Assembly (NCBI GenBank): GCA_963727245.1
Contig: CAVSFO010000016.1
Span: 186,001-250,000 of the forward strand
Length of the DNA: 64,000 bases
DNA from: JBKQVT01 sp963727245
GTDB taxonomy: Bacteria > Planctomycetota > Planctomycetia > Pirellulales > Thermoguttaceae
Direction of reading: 5' to 3'
The position numbers and the translations under genes are program-made. Below, one piece after another: positions 46,071-55,215 of the stretch. Below the pieces are notes generated by a model. That model saw nothing but the letters and a program-made list of their open reading frames with translations. It ran no database searches and was not told the DNA's origin. The number at the start of each line of letters is the position of its first letter. Positions within the stretch are counted from its first letter, which is position 1.

Positions 46071-47263
46071 TCAGCCCGGCGGCAGAGTCGACCCGCGCGC
46101 TTCCCGCAACGCGGAAAGCAGCATCTCGACCATCTCCGGCGTGTGGGCGGAAGTCAGGCTGATGCGCAGACGGCACTGGCCCGCGGCAACCGTCGGCGGC
46201 CGAATCGCCGGCGCCCAAAGGCCGCGCTGGCGGAGCCGGGCCGAAAAGCGCCACCGCCCCGCCCGCCTCGCCCACGATGATCGGGATGATCTGGCTCTGC
46301 GAACGCCCCACGTTCCAGCCCTGCGCGGCCAGCTCGTTGCGCAGGGCCTCGGCCCGCGTCAAGAGTTGACGGCGGCGCTCGGGCTCGGCGGCCACGATGT
46401 CCAGGGCCGCCAGCGCGGCGGCCGCGGTTGCCGCCGGCGCCGCGGTGGAATAGATGTACGACCGCGCCGGTTCAGCAGCCACTCGACCAGCGCGCGGCTG
46501 CCGGCTACGAAACCGCCCACGCAGCCCAGCGCCTTGCTCAGCGTGCCGACGCGGACGGCGATGCGCCGGTCCACGCCCAGGTGTTCGGCCACGCCGCGCC
46601 CGCTCGGGCCGAACACCCCCGTGGCGTGCGCCTCATCGATCAGCAGCATGGCCTGCCGCCGGCCAGCCACCTCGGTCAATTCCGCCAGCGGCGCCAGATC
46701 GCCGTCCATGCTGAAGAGGCTGTCGCTCAGGATCAGCCGGCGGCGGCGCCCGGCCGCTCCGGCCAGCAGGCTGTCCAGCGCCCGAGTGTCGCCGTGGGGA
46801 TAGACCCGCACGTCGGCGCGGGAGAGCCGGCAGCCGTCCCACAGGCTGGCGTGGTTGTCGCGGTCGGCGAGACGATGTCGCCGGGCCCGACCAGGGCCGC
46901 GATGGCGCCGAGGTTGGCGGCGAACCCGGAGGGAAACAGCAGGGCGGCCTCGGTGCCTTCCATTTCGGCCAGCCGCTGCTCCAGTCGGGCGTGCAGCGAG
47001 GAGTGCCCGCTCAGCAACGGACTGGCTCCGCTTCCCCAGCCTTCGCCCACGACGGCCTGGGCCACGGCGGCGGCCAACCGCGGATCGGCCGCCAGGCCCA
47101 AGTAATCGTTGGAGCCAAAATTGATGAGCGGACAGCCATCGAGCAGCAATCGGGGGGCCTGCGGGCTACTTCGAGTCGCCAGGCGACGCCGTAGGCCCTG
47201 CTGCTCCAACGCAGCGAGTTCCGCGTCGATCCATCCCAGCGGCCCCATCGTAGGATAGTCCAT
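46071..47263 (-). CDS. bioF: 8-amino-7-oxononanoate synthase BioF (three frameshifts in this sequence)
   Basis: BioF condenses pimeloyl-CoA/ACP with alanine in biotin synthesis, using PLP. Motifs are NFGSNDYLGLAADPRLAAAV and GSGASPLLSGHSSLHARLEQ in frame one, LILSDSLFSMDGDLAPLAEL, LLIDEAHATGVFGPSGRGVA and the PLP-lysine GTLSKALGCVGG in frame two, YSTAAPAATAAAALAALDIV in frame three, and a final stretch ending at 46071. Lost bases near 46871 and 46468 and an extra T near 46244 explain all three shifts. bioD lies 14 kb away at 61528. Confidence 0.85.
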
Positions 47264-47395
47264 GTTCGTGCGGTGTTGGGCTAGGTCCAGTGCCGTTCAA
47301 CGGGCGCCGCGACCAGCCCCCCCCACCGTGGGAGAGGGTTATGGTGGGCGGATGTACAGACGCGGGTCGTTTTTATCCCGGTTTTGCTACGATGG

Positions 47396-47471
47396 GTGCC
47401 ACTGCTGGCTTGTCCAGCAGTGCTGGGGTATCGCGGGATCGCAGCACTGCTGGACAAGCCAGCAGTGGCAC
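47396..47471. repeat. Family A palindromic element, copy 3
   Basis: The arms match those at 6470 and 20246 around a different loop. It is the only feature seen in the gap 47264-47622 apart from the leader of the sigma-factor gene. Confidence 0.85.
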
Positions 47472-47622
47472 CATGCCCCTCGATAGAATGGTTCGGGGGG
47501 CTGTGGGCTCGATTTCTCTGGCGTTGCGACGCTTCCACAGTGCCGTAGCACGTCGTAACATTTACTAGGATAACTACTTCCGGCACGGATACAAGGTTTC
47601 TCCACGGGCGGCAACAATACTC

Positions 47623-48198
47623 ATGGCCATGATGCAGCCTCATTCTCGCCCGCAGCCTGACCGCCACGGGCCACGGGTCGACTGGGAGGCCGTGCTGAGC
47701 AAGCACGACCACTGGTTGCGGACCGTGGTATATACCTGGGTCGGCGAGTCTCAGGCGGTGGACGAGGTGATGCAGGAGCTGTCCTTGGCTGCGGTCCGGC
47801 AGCGTGCGCCGCTGGCGGATGTCGAGAAAGTGGCGCCGTGGCTGTATCGCCTGGCGGTAACCTGTTCCTTGCTGCATCGCCGCAAGGCGGGACGTGGCCG
47901 GAAACTGGTCGATCGCTACGCCCAGCGGCAGCGGCCCACGGAGTGCGACCGCCAGCCCGATCCGTTGAGTTGGTTGTTGGCCAAGGAACGGGGCCAACAG
48001 GTTCGCCGGGCGATGGCACGCCTTCCGAAGCGAGATGCGGAGTTGCTGATGTTGAAATACACGGAGGATTGGAGTTACCGGCAATTGGCCGAGAACCTGG
48101 GGCTGAGCGAGAGCGCCATCGAGGCGCGATTGCACCGCGCCCGGCAACGCTTGCGAACCGAGTTGGCCGCGTTGGAAGTTGTGGGAACCGAAGTTTAA
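47623..48198 (+). CDS. ECF-type RNA polymerase sigma factor
   Basis: The ~191-residue protein has region 2 (WLRTVVYTWVGESQAVDEVM, QELSLAAVRQ) and region 4 (RAMARLPKRDAELLMLKYTE, SYRQLAENLGLSESAIEARL, HRARQRL). It directs RNA polymerase to specific promoters in response to a surface signal. The next gene encodes its likely anti-sigma factor 17 bases downstream. Confidence 0.9.
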   Translation: MAMMQPHSRPQPDRHGPRVDWEAVLSKHDHWLRTVVYTWVGESQAVDEVMQELSLAAVRQRAPLADVEKVAPWLYRLAVTCSLLHRRKAGRGRKLVDRYAQRQRPTECDRQPDPLSWLLAKERGQQVRRAMARLPKRDAELLMLKYTEDWSYRQLAENLGLSESAIEARLHRARQRLRTELAALEVVGTEV

Positions 48199-48215
48199 GG
48201 AACGCTGGTGTTACT

Positions 48216-48881
48216 ATGAAACCAATGGATGGCACGAACATGTCCGCCGCGGACGATCGACAGTTCGACCGGCTGGTCGATGGAGAATTGAGCGAAGAGG
48301 ACCGTCGCGGCTTATTGAGCCAATTGGAGCGGGAGCCGGGGGGCTGGCGGCGTTGTGCGCTGGCCTTCCTGGAGGCGCAGGCTTGGAAGCGCGAGTTCGC
48401 CGCGCTGCTGAGTCCGCCTGTCGAGGCGGCGGCCAAGCCGCGACCCGCAGGCTCGCCGTGGTGGAACCGCCATGCCGGCACGGTGCTGGCGATGGCCGGC
48501 AGCTTCCTGATCGCCCTCATGTTGGGCCTCCACCTCAGCGGCCATGACATCACGACCGCGGTGACCCCCTTGACCCCGCACGGACGCCAGCCCGCCGAGG
48601 CGGCCTCAGCGTCCAACCCGTGGCAGATGGTCACGTTGACCGCCCGGGGCGGAGGCAATGCCCTCCAATTGCCGGCCATCAAGGCCGATCGGCTCGACGA
48701 AGCGTGGCTGCGGAACATTCCTGCCCCCGTGTCGCCCGACTTGCTCCAAGCACTGCAAGAGAGCGGGCACCGCGTCCAGCAGCGGCGAGGATTGCTGCCG
48801 GTGGAAATGAACGACGGGCGGCGGCTGGTGGTGCCGGTAGACCAGGTCGACATCGACTACGTCGGCCGGCCCAGTTTTTAG
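48216..48881 (+). CDS. Membrane anti-sigma factor
   Basis: The N-terminal cytoplasmic part (FDRLVDGELSEEDRRGLLSQ, LEREPGGWRRCALAFLEAQ) has the helical pattern of planctomycete anti-sigma domains. One membrane helix follows (GTVLAMAGSFLIALMLGLHL), then a ~100-residue periplasmic region ending VPVDQVDIDYVGRPSF. No zinc-binding HxxxCxxC motif is visible. It probably holds the adjacent ECF sigma factor at the membrane. Confidence 0.82.
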   Translation: MKPMDGTNMSAADDRQFDRLVDGELSEEDRRGLLSQLEREPGGWRRCALAFLEAQAWKREFAALLSPPVEAAAKPRPAGSPWWNRHAGTVLAMAGSFLIALMLGLHLSGHDITTAVTPLTPHGRQPAEAASASNPWQMVTLTARGGGNALQLPAIKADRLDEAWLRNIPAPVSPDLLQALQESGHRVQQRRGLLPVEMNDGRRLVVPVDQVDIDYVGRPSF

Positions 48882-48892
48882 TACGACATTGA

Positions 48893-48970
48893 CGAAGTTT
48901 GTGCCGGCGAGAAAAGCCCCCCGTTTGCAACGGGGGGGTTAAGATCGGACGACAAGAGCTTGGCAGAAAA
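48893..48970 (-). repeat. Copy 2 of the structured repeat with a terminator-like hairpin
   Basis: It shares TTTGTGCCGGYGAGAAAAG and the CCCCCCGTTTGCAACGGGGGG hairpin with 2947-3040. Here the terminator-like orientation opposes the flanking plus-strand genes, so a role beyond termination is possible. Confidence 0.65.
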
Positions 48971-49047
48971 AGGCACGAGCGAGTTGGGAAAGAGCACGCG
49001 CGGGGCCGGACACGAGAGAGGCTTCAGGAGCAAAGAGGAGAGGCGCG

Positions 49048-50094
49048 ATGGCGAAAGCACTTTGGCTGATCGTAGCGGCGGCGCTGTTGTCGGCCGGCCC
49101 GCTGCAAGCGGCCGACAGCGGGCAGGCCGTTCCGGTTACCCTCTCGGGCAACCTCACGGTCGAGCCGGCCGCGGCCGTTGTCACCATCTCGGGGAGCATC
49201 GAGGACGGCAAGGCAGAGCCGAGCCCGTACTGGCTGGGCATCAACGTCGTGTCGGCCACTCCAGCCTTGCGGTCCCAACTGGGTTTGACCGAGAAGCAGG
49301 GGCTGGTGGTAGAGGCCCTGGTGCCCGGTGGTCCGGCGGACAAGGCCGGCCTCAAATTGTACGACGTGCTGATGAAGGCCGACGGCGGAAGACTGACGGG
49401 CATCGCCGACTTGTTGCACGCCGTGACGGCGGCCAAGGAGCCGAAGCTCACCTTCGACCTGATTCGCGGCGGCAAACCGCAGACCGTCACGGTCGCGCTG
49501 GGAAAGCGCCCGGAAGGTTGGACCGCCGGAGCGGCATCGCCGAGCGACGCCGGGGCGATGGCGAAGCTATTGGAGAGGATGCGGCGCGAGGGGGGCGAAG
49601 GGCCGGTGCAGTTCCGCTTCTTCCGGCCCGGCCTGATTCTGCCCCCCGGCGCCCCGCTGGGGCCGAAGCTGCCGGAGAACACCAGCGTGGTCATTAGCCG
49701 CGCAGGCGACAAGCCGGCCAAGATCGTGGTCACGCAAGGCGGGCAGAAATGGGAAATCACCGAAGGCGAGATCAACAAGCTTCCCGAGTCGCTGCGCCCC
49801 CTGGTCGAGCAGATGCTGGGCCGCGGCTCCTTCGGCTTGGCCGTTCCGGGCCTGCCCTTGCCGGGCGCCGAGCGGCCGGACGCCAGCCGCGGCGAAGTGC
49901 TGAGTCCGCCGTCGCCGGGCGAACTCCGCCTGGAAAAGCGGCTGGATGAGTTGAGCCGCCAGGTCGATCAACTCCGCAAGACGCTGGAAAAGACGCGGCC
50001 CGCGCCGGCGGCCCCGCCCGCCAATCCACCCCCTGAGAGCCAACAGGAAAGCGACCCGCCGGCGGCCGATTCTTATGCCCCGGGGCCGGTTTGA
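49048..50094 (+). CDS. Exported PDZ-domain protein of the ECF sigma operon
   Basis: A signal peptide (LWLIVAAALLSAGPLQAADS) precedes one PDZ domain at ~60-150: YWLGINVVSATPALRSQLGL, GLVVEALVPGGPADKAGLKL, YDVLMKADGGRLTGIADLLH. A Pro-rich linker and a C-terminal coiled-coil (LEKRLDELSRQVDQLRKTLE) follow, then a Pro/Ala tail. It has no protease domain. It may sense or bind misfolded or C-terminal peptides for the sigma/anti-sigma pair upstream. Confidence 0.85.
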   Translation: MAKALWLIVAAALLSAGPLQAADSGQAVPVTLSGNLTVEPAAAVVTISGSIEDGKAEPSPYWLGINVVSATPALRSQLGLTEKQGLVVEALVPGGPADKAGLKLYDVLMKADGGRLTGIADLLHAVTAAKEPKLTFDLIRGGKPQTVTVALGKRPEGWTAGAASPSDAGAMAKLLERMRREGGEGPVQFRFFRPGLILPPGAPLGPKLPENTSVVISRAGDKPAKIVVTQGGQKWEITEGEINKLPESLRPLVEQMLGRGSFGLAVPGLPLPGAERPDASRGEVLSPPSPGELRLEKRLDELSRQVDQLRKTLEKTRPAPAAPPANPPPESQQESDPPAADSYAPGPV

Positions 50095-50147
50095 AATTCG
50101 TTGAGCATTCCTTCCGCTGCAGTTCCCCACTGCGGCTCCCTTGTTGG

Positions 50148-50186
50148 GGGGGCGGGTCCAAAGCGACGGACCCGCCCCCTTTTTTT
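50148..50186 (+). terminator. Strong intrinsic terminator after the ECF sigma operon
   Basis: GGGGGCGGGTCC pairs exactly with GGACCCGCCCCC around an 8-base loop and is followed by seven T. It lies 53 bases after the PDZ gene stop. Confidence 0.93.
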
Positions 50187-50311
50187 GCGCCGGGCCGAGA
50201 ATCCGAGTCCCCTTCCGCGTGGCAAGGGACTTGGCCTATAATACCCCGATTGCGGCGTCCAAACCGCCGACGCGTCTCCGCGAAAGAAAAATCCCCGGCA
50301 GCAAACAACTC

Positions 50312-50539
50312 GTGGGCGACCCCTTCGATCCATATCGCGAGGCCCTGGTCCTGGAAACGGCCACCGTCTGGCCCGAAGAACTAGGCCAGCTCGGCCCGGC
50401 CCAGCGGCAGCCGATCGCCGAGCGCTTGCACGCCGATCCGGCCCAAGCCGCCGAGCTCGAATATGTCCGCCTGCCGACGGGCTTCTGCCGCCGCATCACC
50501 GTGACCGCCGCCGACGTCGAGCGTCTCCGCCAAACCTAG
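50312..50539 (+). CDS. Small hypothetical protein upstream of aroB
   Basis: The 75-residue frame from GTG 50312 reads VGDPFDPYREALVLETATVW and PTGFCRRITVTAADVERLRQ, with normal composition for this genome. It ends eight bases before the aroB start, so the two are probably co-transcribed. No domain is recognised. Confidence 0.6.
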   Translation: MGDPFDPYREALVLETATVWPEELGQLGPAQRQPIAERLHADPAQAAELEYVRLPTGFCRRITVTAADVERLRQT

Positions 50540-50547
50540 GAATTGCC

Positions 50548-51640
50548 GTGCCCTCCGCTACGCAGACCGTCCGGGTCGATCTGGCCGAGCGCGGCTACGA
50601 CATCGAAATCGGCGCCGACAATCTTCCCGACGCCGGCCGCTTCTTGACCGCCCGGACCAAACTCTCGCACGCCGTCGTCATCACCGACGAAAACGTCGAG
50701 CAGCCGCACGCCATGCGCGTGGCCGAAAGCCTGGCCGGCCAAAAGGTCCAGGTCAACGTCGTGGCCGTCAAGCCGGGCGAGCCGTCGAAGTCCCTCGACG
50801 TGGCCGCCGTGGTGTGGCAGGGCCTGCTCGAACTCGGCGCCGATCGCCAGACGGTCGTCGTCGCGGTCGGCGGCGGCGTGGTCGGCGACCTGGCCGGCTT
50901 CATTGCCGCCACCTACGCCCGGGGCCTCCGCTTCCTGCAAGTTCCCACTACGCTGCTGGCCCAGGTCGATAGTTCCGTGGGTGGCAAGGTCGGCATCAAT
51001 CTGCCCGAAGCGAAAAACATGGTCGGGGCCTTCCTGCAGCCGCTGGGCGTCCTGATCGACGCGGCCACGCTCGACACCTTGCCGCCGCGCGAATATCTGC
51101 GCCGGCCTGGGCGAGGTCGTCAAGTATGGCGTGATCCTCGACGCGGAGTTGTTCGACTATCTCGAAGCCCATGCCGCCGAGTTGGTCCAGCGCCAGCGCG
51201 AGGTCCTCGTCCACGTCATCGCCCAGTGCTGCCGGCTGAAGGCCGAGGTGGTCCGCCGCGACGAGCGCGAGGAGAGCGGCCAGCGGGCGGTGCTCAACTA
51301 CGGGCACACGTTCGCCCACGCCCTGGAGACCTTGAGCGGCTACGGCACGCTTTTGCACGGCGAGGCGGTTTCGATCGGCATGGACTGCGCCGCCCGGCTG
51401 GCCGAGCAGCTCGGCCGCGTCGATGCCGCGTTCACGCGGCGGCAGCGCGAGCTGCTGCTGGCGCTCGGCCTGCCGGTGCGGCTGCCCAAGCTCGACCGCG
51501 GGAAGATCGTGGCCGCCATGATGCACGACAAGAAAGTGCGCCACGGCCGGCTGCGGCTGGTGCTGCCCGAGCGGATGGGCCGCGTCGAGCTGGTCGACGA
51601 CGTTCCCGCCGCCGAGGTGCGGAAGGCTTTGGAGCCGTAA
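50548..51640 (+). CDS. aroB: 3-dehydroquinate synthase (frameshift in this sequence)
   Basis: AroB is the second enzyme of the shikimate pathway, NAD- and metal-dependent. Seen are the NAD-binding VVVAVGGGVVGDLAGFIAAT, TTLLAQVDSSVGGKVGINLP, then GLGEVVKYGVILDAELFDYL in the second frame, the metal ligand ENYGHTFAHALE-type segment (LNYGHTFAHALETLSGY) and HDKKVRHGRLRLVLP. An extra base near 51103 breaks the frame (EYL to AGLGEVV). Start is GTG 50548. Confidence 0.9.
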
Positions 51641-51658
51641 CGGCGAGGACGACAAGTT

Positions 51659-51728
51659 GTAGGTCAGGCACCCCGTGCCTGACATCCTTCCCGCTAGCGT
51701 CCCGTCAGGCACGGGGTGCCTGACCTAC
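51659..51728. repeat. Perfect 25-base inverted repeat GTAGGTCAGGCACCCCGTG
   Basis: Left arm 51659-51683 and right arm 51704-51728 are exact complements. A degraded relative is at 35999-36106. Confidence 0.85.
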
Positions 51729-51760
51729 GCCGCTGTACCAAACGAAGAAAGGAGACTTCC

Positions 51761-52831
51761 ATGGCAAACCGCATCGCCGCCGTGCTGATCGGCGCGCTGG
51801 CACTGGCAGCCACCGTCACGCAGGCCGCCGATCCGCTGGCCTCGTGGAACGACGGCCCCGCCAAACAGGCCATCGTCAGCTTCGTCCGGGCGACCACGGA
51901 CGCCTCCAGCCCGCAGTTCGTGCCCCCGGCCCAGCGCATCGCCACTTTCGACCAGGACGGCACGCTCTGGGTCGAGCACCCGATGTACACCCAGGTGGTC
52001 TTTTGCCTGGATCGCGTGCCGGCGCTGGCGGAAAAGAAGCCGGAACTTAAGCAGGTCGAGCCGTTCAAGACCGTGCTGTCGGGCAATCGCCAGGCGATCG
52101 CAAAACTCTCGACGAAGGAGATCGAGAAGATCCTCGGGGCCACGCTCAGCGGCATGTCGGTGGACGAGTTCAATGCCGAGGTGAAGAAGTGGCTGGCGAC
52201 GGCCAGGCATCCTCGCTGGAATCGCCCCTTCACCGAGCTGACCTACCAGCCGATGCAGGAAGTCCTGCGCTATCTCCGCGGCAACGGCTTCAAGACCTAC
52301 ATCGTCACCGGCGGCGGCCAGGACTTCGTCCGCGTCTACGCCGAGCAGACCTATGGCATTCCGCCCGAGCAGGTGGTCGGCAGCATGGGCGGCGTGAAAT
52401 TCGGTTACGACGCGGACGGCAAGCCGATGCTGACCAAGGAGCCCAAGCTCTTGCTCAACGACGTCTATGGCGGCAAGCCCGAGGGCATTCACCTGCTGAT
52501 CGGCCGCCGGCCTTATGCGGCCTTCGGCAACTCGCCCGGCGACCAGCAGATGTTGGAGTACACGAAGGCCGGCGACGGCGCCCGGCTGGCGATGCTCGTG
52601 CTGCACGACGATGCGACGCGCGAGTATGCCTACGGTCCGGCGCAAGGGCTGCCGGACACCGAGATCGGCACCTTCCCGCAGTCGCTCTACGACCTGGCGA
52701 AGAAGAACGGCTGGACCGTGATCAGCATGAAGAACGATTGGAATCGCGTCTTCGCCTTCGAGCAACCGCCGACGGACAGACCGACGGAAATGAAGATGAA
52801 ACGTCGCCGATTATGGGGATTGAGGCAGTAA
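51761..52831 (+). CDS. Exported HAD-superfamily phosphatase
   Basis: A signal peptide (AAVLIGALALAATVTQAADP) is followed by the HAD motif I IATFDQDGTLWVEHP (nucleophile Asp and acid/base Asp), motif II YIVTGGGQDFVRVYAE (Thr) and motif IV GRRPYAAFGNSPGDQQMLEY. It should be a periplasmic phosphomonoesterase acting on small molecules. AAAGGAG precedes the ATG at 51761. The last ~20 residues (PPTDRPTEMKMKRRR) look like a non-conserved tail. Confidence 0.88.
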   Translation: MANRIAAVLIGALALAATVTQAADPLASWNDGPAKQAIVSFVRATTDASSPQFVPPAQRIATFDQDGTLWVEHPMYTQVVFCLDRVPALAEKKPELKQVEPFKTVLSGNRQAIAKLSTKEIEKILGATLSGMSVDEFNAEVKKWLATARHPRWNRPFTELTYQPMQEVLRYLRGNGFKTYIVTGGGQDFVRVYAEQTYGIPPEQVVGSMGGVKFGYDADGKPMLTKEPKLLLNDVYGGKPEGIHLLIGRRPYAAFGNSPGDQQMLEYTKAGDGARLAMLVLHDDATREYAYGPAQGLPDTEIGTFPQSLYDLAKKNGWTVISMKNDWNRVFAFEQPPTDRPTEMKMKRRRLWGLRQ

Positions 52832-52842
52832 GGAAGCGAATT

Positions 52843-53080
52843 AGTACGACAGCGCTAACTTGCAGTGCCGACGGAAGCTGACCACGGAGACACGGGGGAC
52901 ACGGAGAGAAGGCAAAAAAGGGCAGAACACGGCATGGCGACCCGATTCTGACGGAAGATCATCCGCAACCCTTCGTCATCGTAGAGCACCGATGGAACAG
53001 GATTAGCCGCAGCCCATTGATACGTTCGCTTTTGCACTCCGTGAACTCCGTGTCTCCGTGGTGTACTTAGCGCTGTAGTA
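52843..53080. repeat. ~240-bp element with terminal and internal inverted repeats
   Basis: Outer arms AGTACGACAGCGCTAA and TTAGCGCTGTAGTA enclose inner arms CCACGGAGACACGGGGGA and the inverse CTCCGTGTCTCCGTGG. It fills the gap 52832-53118 and may be a non-autonomous mobile element. Confidence 0.65.
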
Positions 53081-53118
53081 TTGGGCCAGGCAGGAGTCGC
53101 ATCCGATGCCCGGCCGGT

Positions 53119-53403
53119 CTACCACTTGCTTTTCTTGGGGCGTAGCCGCCGCTGCGTTTCGATCGCCCGCATGATCTTATCGACCGTTTTCGGGCTGGCC
53201 GTGTGCCGGCCGGTTTCGATACGCGACAGGGTTTCCTGCCGGACGCCGGCCAGGCCGGCCAATTGCTGTTGGCTGAGCCCTGCGCCCTTCCGCTCGCGGA
53301 TGAGGTCGCGGGCCAGGGAGATTCGCGCGTATTGGAGGGCGGGGAATCGCCCCCGTTTGTCGGGCCTCGGCAGCGCCGGCATTTCCTCATCGTCCATGGT
53401 CAT
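53119..53403 (-). CDS. XRE-family HTH regulator
   Basis: The 94-residue protein has a lambda-repressor-type HTH: LIRERKGAGLSQQQLAGLAG, VRQETLSRIETGRHTASPKT. It is short and has no partner domain, resembling antitoxin-type or autoregulatory XRE proteins. It overlaps the SUKH gene stop by four bases. Confidence 0.85.
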   Translation of the reverse strand: MTMDDEEMPALPRPDKRGRFPALQYARISLARDLIRERKGAGLSQQQLAGLAGVRQETLSRIETGRHTASPKTVDKIMRAIETQRRLRPKKSKW

Positions 53404-54182
53404 CGGCCCCCACTCCGTGCCCCGCGCAGGTCGCGCAAGACGTCCGCGGCTTCGGGCGTGATGTCGTACAGGGTTTCAGCTAGATTCCCGCAGTGCCAAA
53501 TCCGCGACAGGATCGCGCGGAGGCTGGCGGGTGTCTTGGCGGAGATGAACCAGTCTGCCCCTCGGTTTTCCCCATCCCAAAGCAGGATGTGGCCGTTCTC
53601 TGCCTCGAAACGGTAATTGGTTTTCCCAGGCCAGCCATGCGTCGACGGGCGTTTCGGGAATGTGGCGGAGAGAAACTGGAGATCAGCAGCATCCAGTGCC
53701 ACTTCCTGGGCCGACACCTGCGTGCCGCCCTGTCGATAATCCCAAACCTGGCAGTAAACGAAGGTGCTGAACGTGTCGGCGCATCGCAGCCACTCGTCCT
53801 CCAGAGCCGTATCGATCTTGACAAGCACCTCCGGGTCGGGGCTCTCGTCAAGCCTGAACGCCCAATTGCAGACGAACTGGTTCTCGCGAATGAACACCAC
53901 CAAGCCTTGGGCCAGGAAGTCTCTCGGGCCGGCGCGGCGCCAATTTGGGAGCGGCTCCCCCAACTTTTCGATGGGGACCGGATGGTCGGTGTTGCTGAAT
54001 TGCCGAAGTAGATCGACAGCCCCTTCGAGCGAATACCACTCGCGGACGGCATCGGGAAACCGAATGCCGAGTTCCCGTTCGCGCCGGCCAAGTCCTTCCA
54101 CTGCCCTATCCGAAAACTGGGGCGGCGTGGGCAAGAGCGGTATCGCATCCCGATTGTACTTGATGGACAGTGGGAACATCAT
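53400..54182 (-). CDS. SMI1/KNR4 (SUKH) family protein, possible immunity protein
   Basis: The ~260-residue protein has the SUKH pattern LGRRERELGIRFPDAVREWY, SLEG near the start and LLWDGENRGADWF-type strands later. SUKH proteins are often immunity proteins against contact-dependent toxins, but no toxin gene is visible beside it. It is translationally coupled with the XRE gene. Codon use is less GC-biased than in neighbouring housekeeping genes. Confidence 0.7.
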   Translation of the reverse strand: MMFPLSIKYNRDAIPLLPTPPQFSDRAVEGLGRRERELGIRFPDAVREWYSLEGAVDLLRQFSNTDHPVPIEKLGEPLPNWRRAGPRDFLAQGLVVFIRENQFVCNWAFRLDESPDPEVLVKIDTALEDEWLRCADTFSTFVYCQVWDYRQGGTQVSAQEVALDAADLQFLSATFPKRPSTHGWPGKTNYRFEAENGHILLWDGENRGADWFISAKTPASLRAILSRIWHCGNLAETLYDITPEAADVLRDLRGARSGGR

Positions 54183-54300
54183 TCGCGATGAGTATGTCCT
54201 TGAACGGCCGGTTCATGTTCTCCCAACGCCGCCACCAACGCCCGGCAGCCCGCGGCCTTGATCTCGGCGTCAGCAGACATCAAGTCACCCCCACCATAAT

Positions 54301-54549
54301 CTACCGATCGGGAGGGAACGGCTTGCGCGAGCCGGCCTTCGACTTGGCGACCAAGCTGCGAAATTCAGGGTTCGATTGCAGGAGATCGTCGGTCAATGAA
54401 TCGTCTTCCGCCGTGTCGAGCGCCTGAATGGCGACCAGCCGCTGGTCGGGCAACGTGACCACGACCGCCTGGCCTGAATCCGCGCACTCAACCAGCGTCG
54501 CCCGCAGGTTCGTCTCCAGTCGACTCAAGGGGATCGTCTTGATGTCCAT
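54301..54549 (-). CDS. Phd-like antitoxin
   Basis: The 82-residue protein starts MDIKTIPLSRLETNLRATLV and has the Phd/YefM-like fold pattern SGQAVVVTLPDQRLVAIQAL. The C-terminal tail is disordered and charged. It lies immediately after the RelE-like toxin frame on the same strand, the reverse of the usual antitoxin-first order. Confidence 0.75.
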   Translation of the reverse strand: MDIKTIPLSRLETNLRATLVECADSGQAVVVTLPDQRLVAIQALDTAEDDSLTDDLLQSNPEFRSLVAKSKAGSRKPFPPDR

Positions 54550-54832
54550 GAAACTCGGCTCCTTTCACAATCAGCTTATTGCCGACCTTGCGCCCCACGA
54601 CGAGCAGCACCACCTCCGCCCCCTCAACATTATACAGTACCCGAAGGTCGCCGACACGCAATTCAAATTCGGCCAGCGGATTGGGCCGAAGTCTCTTGAC
54701 GGCCTTCGTCGGCACCGTCCGCTGCTCGACAAGGCGAGCCTGGATCGCCGCTTCCAGTAGACGCCGCTGGCGTGCCGGCAATGCCCGTCACTGCGATTCC
54801 GCATCCGCCGTGATGGTGATATGAAACGCCAT
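54488..54832 (-). pseudogene. RelE/ParE-like toxin with an in-frame stop codon
   Basis: From ATG 54832 the frame reads MAFHITITADAESQ, then TGA (54788-54790), then continues in the same frame as RALPARQRRLLEAAIQARLV and LRPNPLAEFELRVGDLRVLY with VGRKVGNKLIVKG. This is a typical RelE-family mRNA-interferase fold of ~90 residues. The stop after residue 14 removes strand 1 unless translation restarts at TTG 54781. The toxin is therefore probably inactive, or the base is wrong. Confidence 0.75.
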
Positions 54833-55215
54833 AGACATCGCTTCTGTGCCGAAAGTTCACAAACTTGCGGCATGTCGCCGAGGCCCCGCATCTGGGTGGA
54901 TGGTTTCGTTGCAGTAGATCGGCCACCGGCAGCGATGTGGCTCCCACGTTCTTGATTCGGCCGGGGATGGCAGGGTTGCAGCTCACCCCCTTGAATTCGG
55001 TGTCAATAGGCATCATTCTGCCCCGGCTCGTCTTGAGCATACCCTGACCGTTCGGGCCCGACAATCCCCCCGATCCGCTTGTATTCTCGCCCTTGCTGAT
55101 TACAATCACCAGTCGTAGGCGACCGAACGAATGGGCCGCCCACTGCTTGGAATTGAACCTCGAAATCCTCGGAAATTCTCGATCTTCCCAAGCGAGTTTT
55201 TCAGAAAGTGCAGCC
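54833..55215. other. Gap without a recognised gene
   Basis: No open frame here has the composition or motifs of a gene I recognise. It is somewhat lower in GC than its surroundings. It carries the leader of dprA at its right end. Confidence 0.5.

Noticed and set aside
51659..51728. Perfect palindrome after aroB as an intrinsic terminator
   Set aside because: No T-tract follows, and a diverged copy lies in an unrelated place, so it is better called a dispersed repeat.
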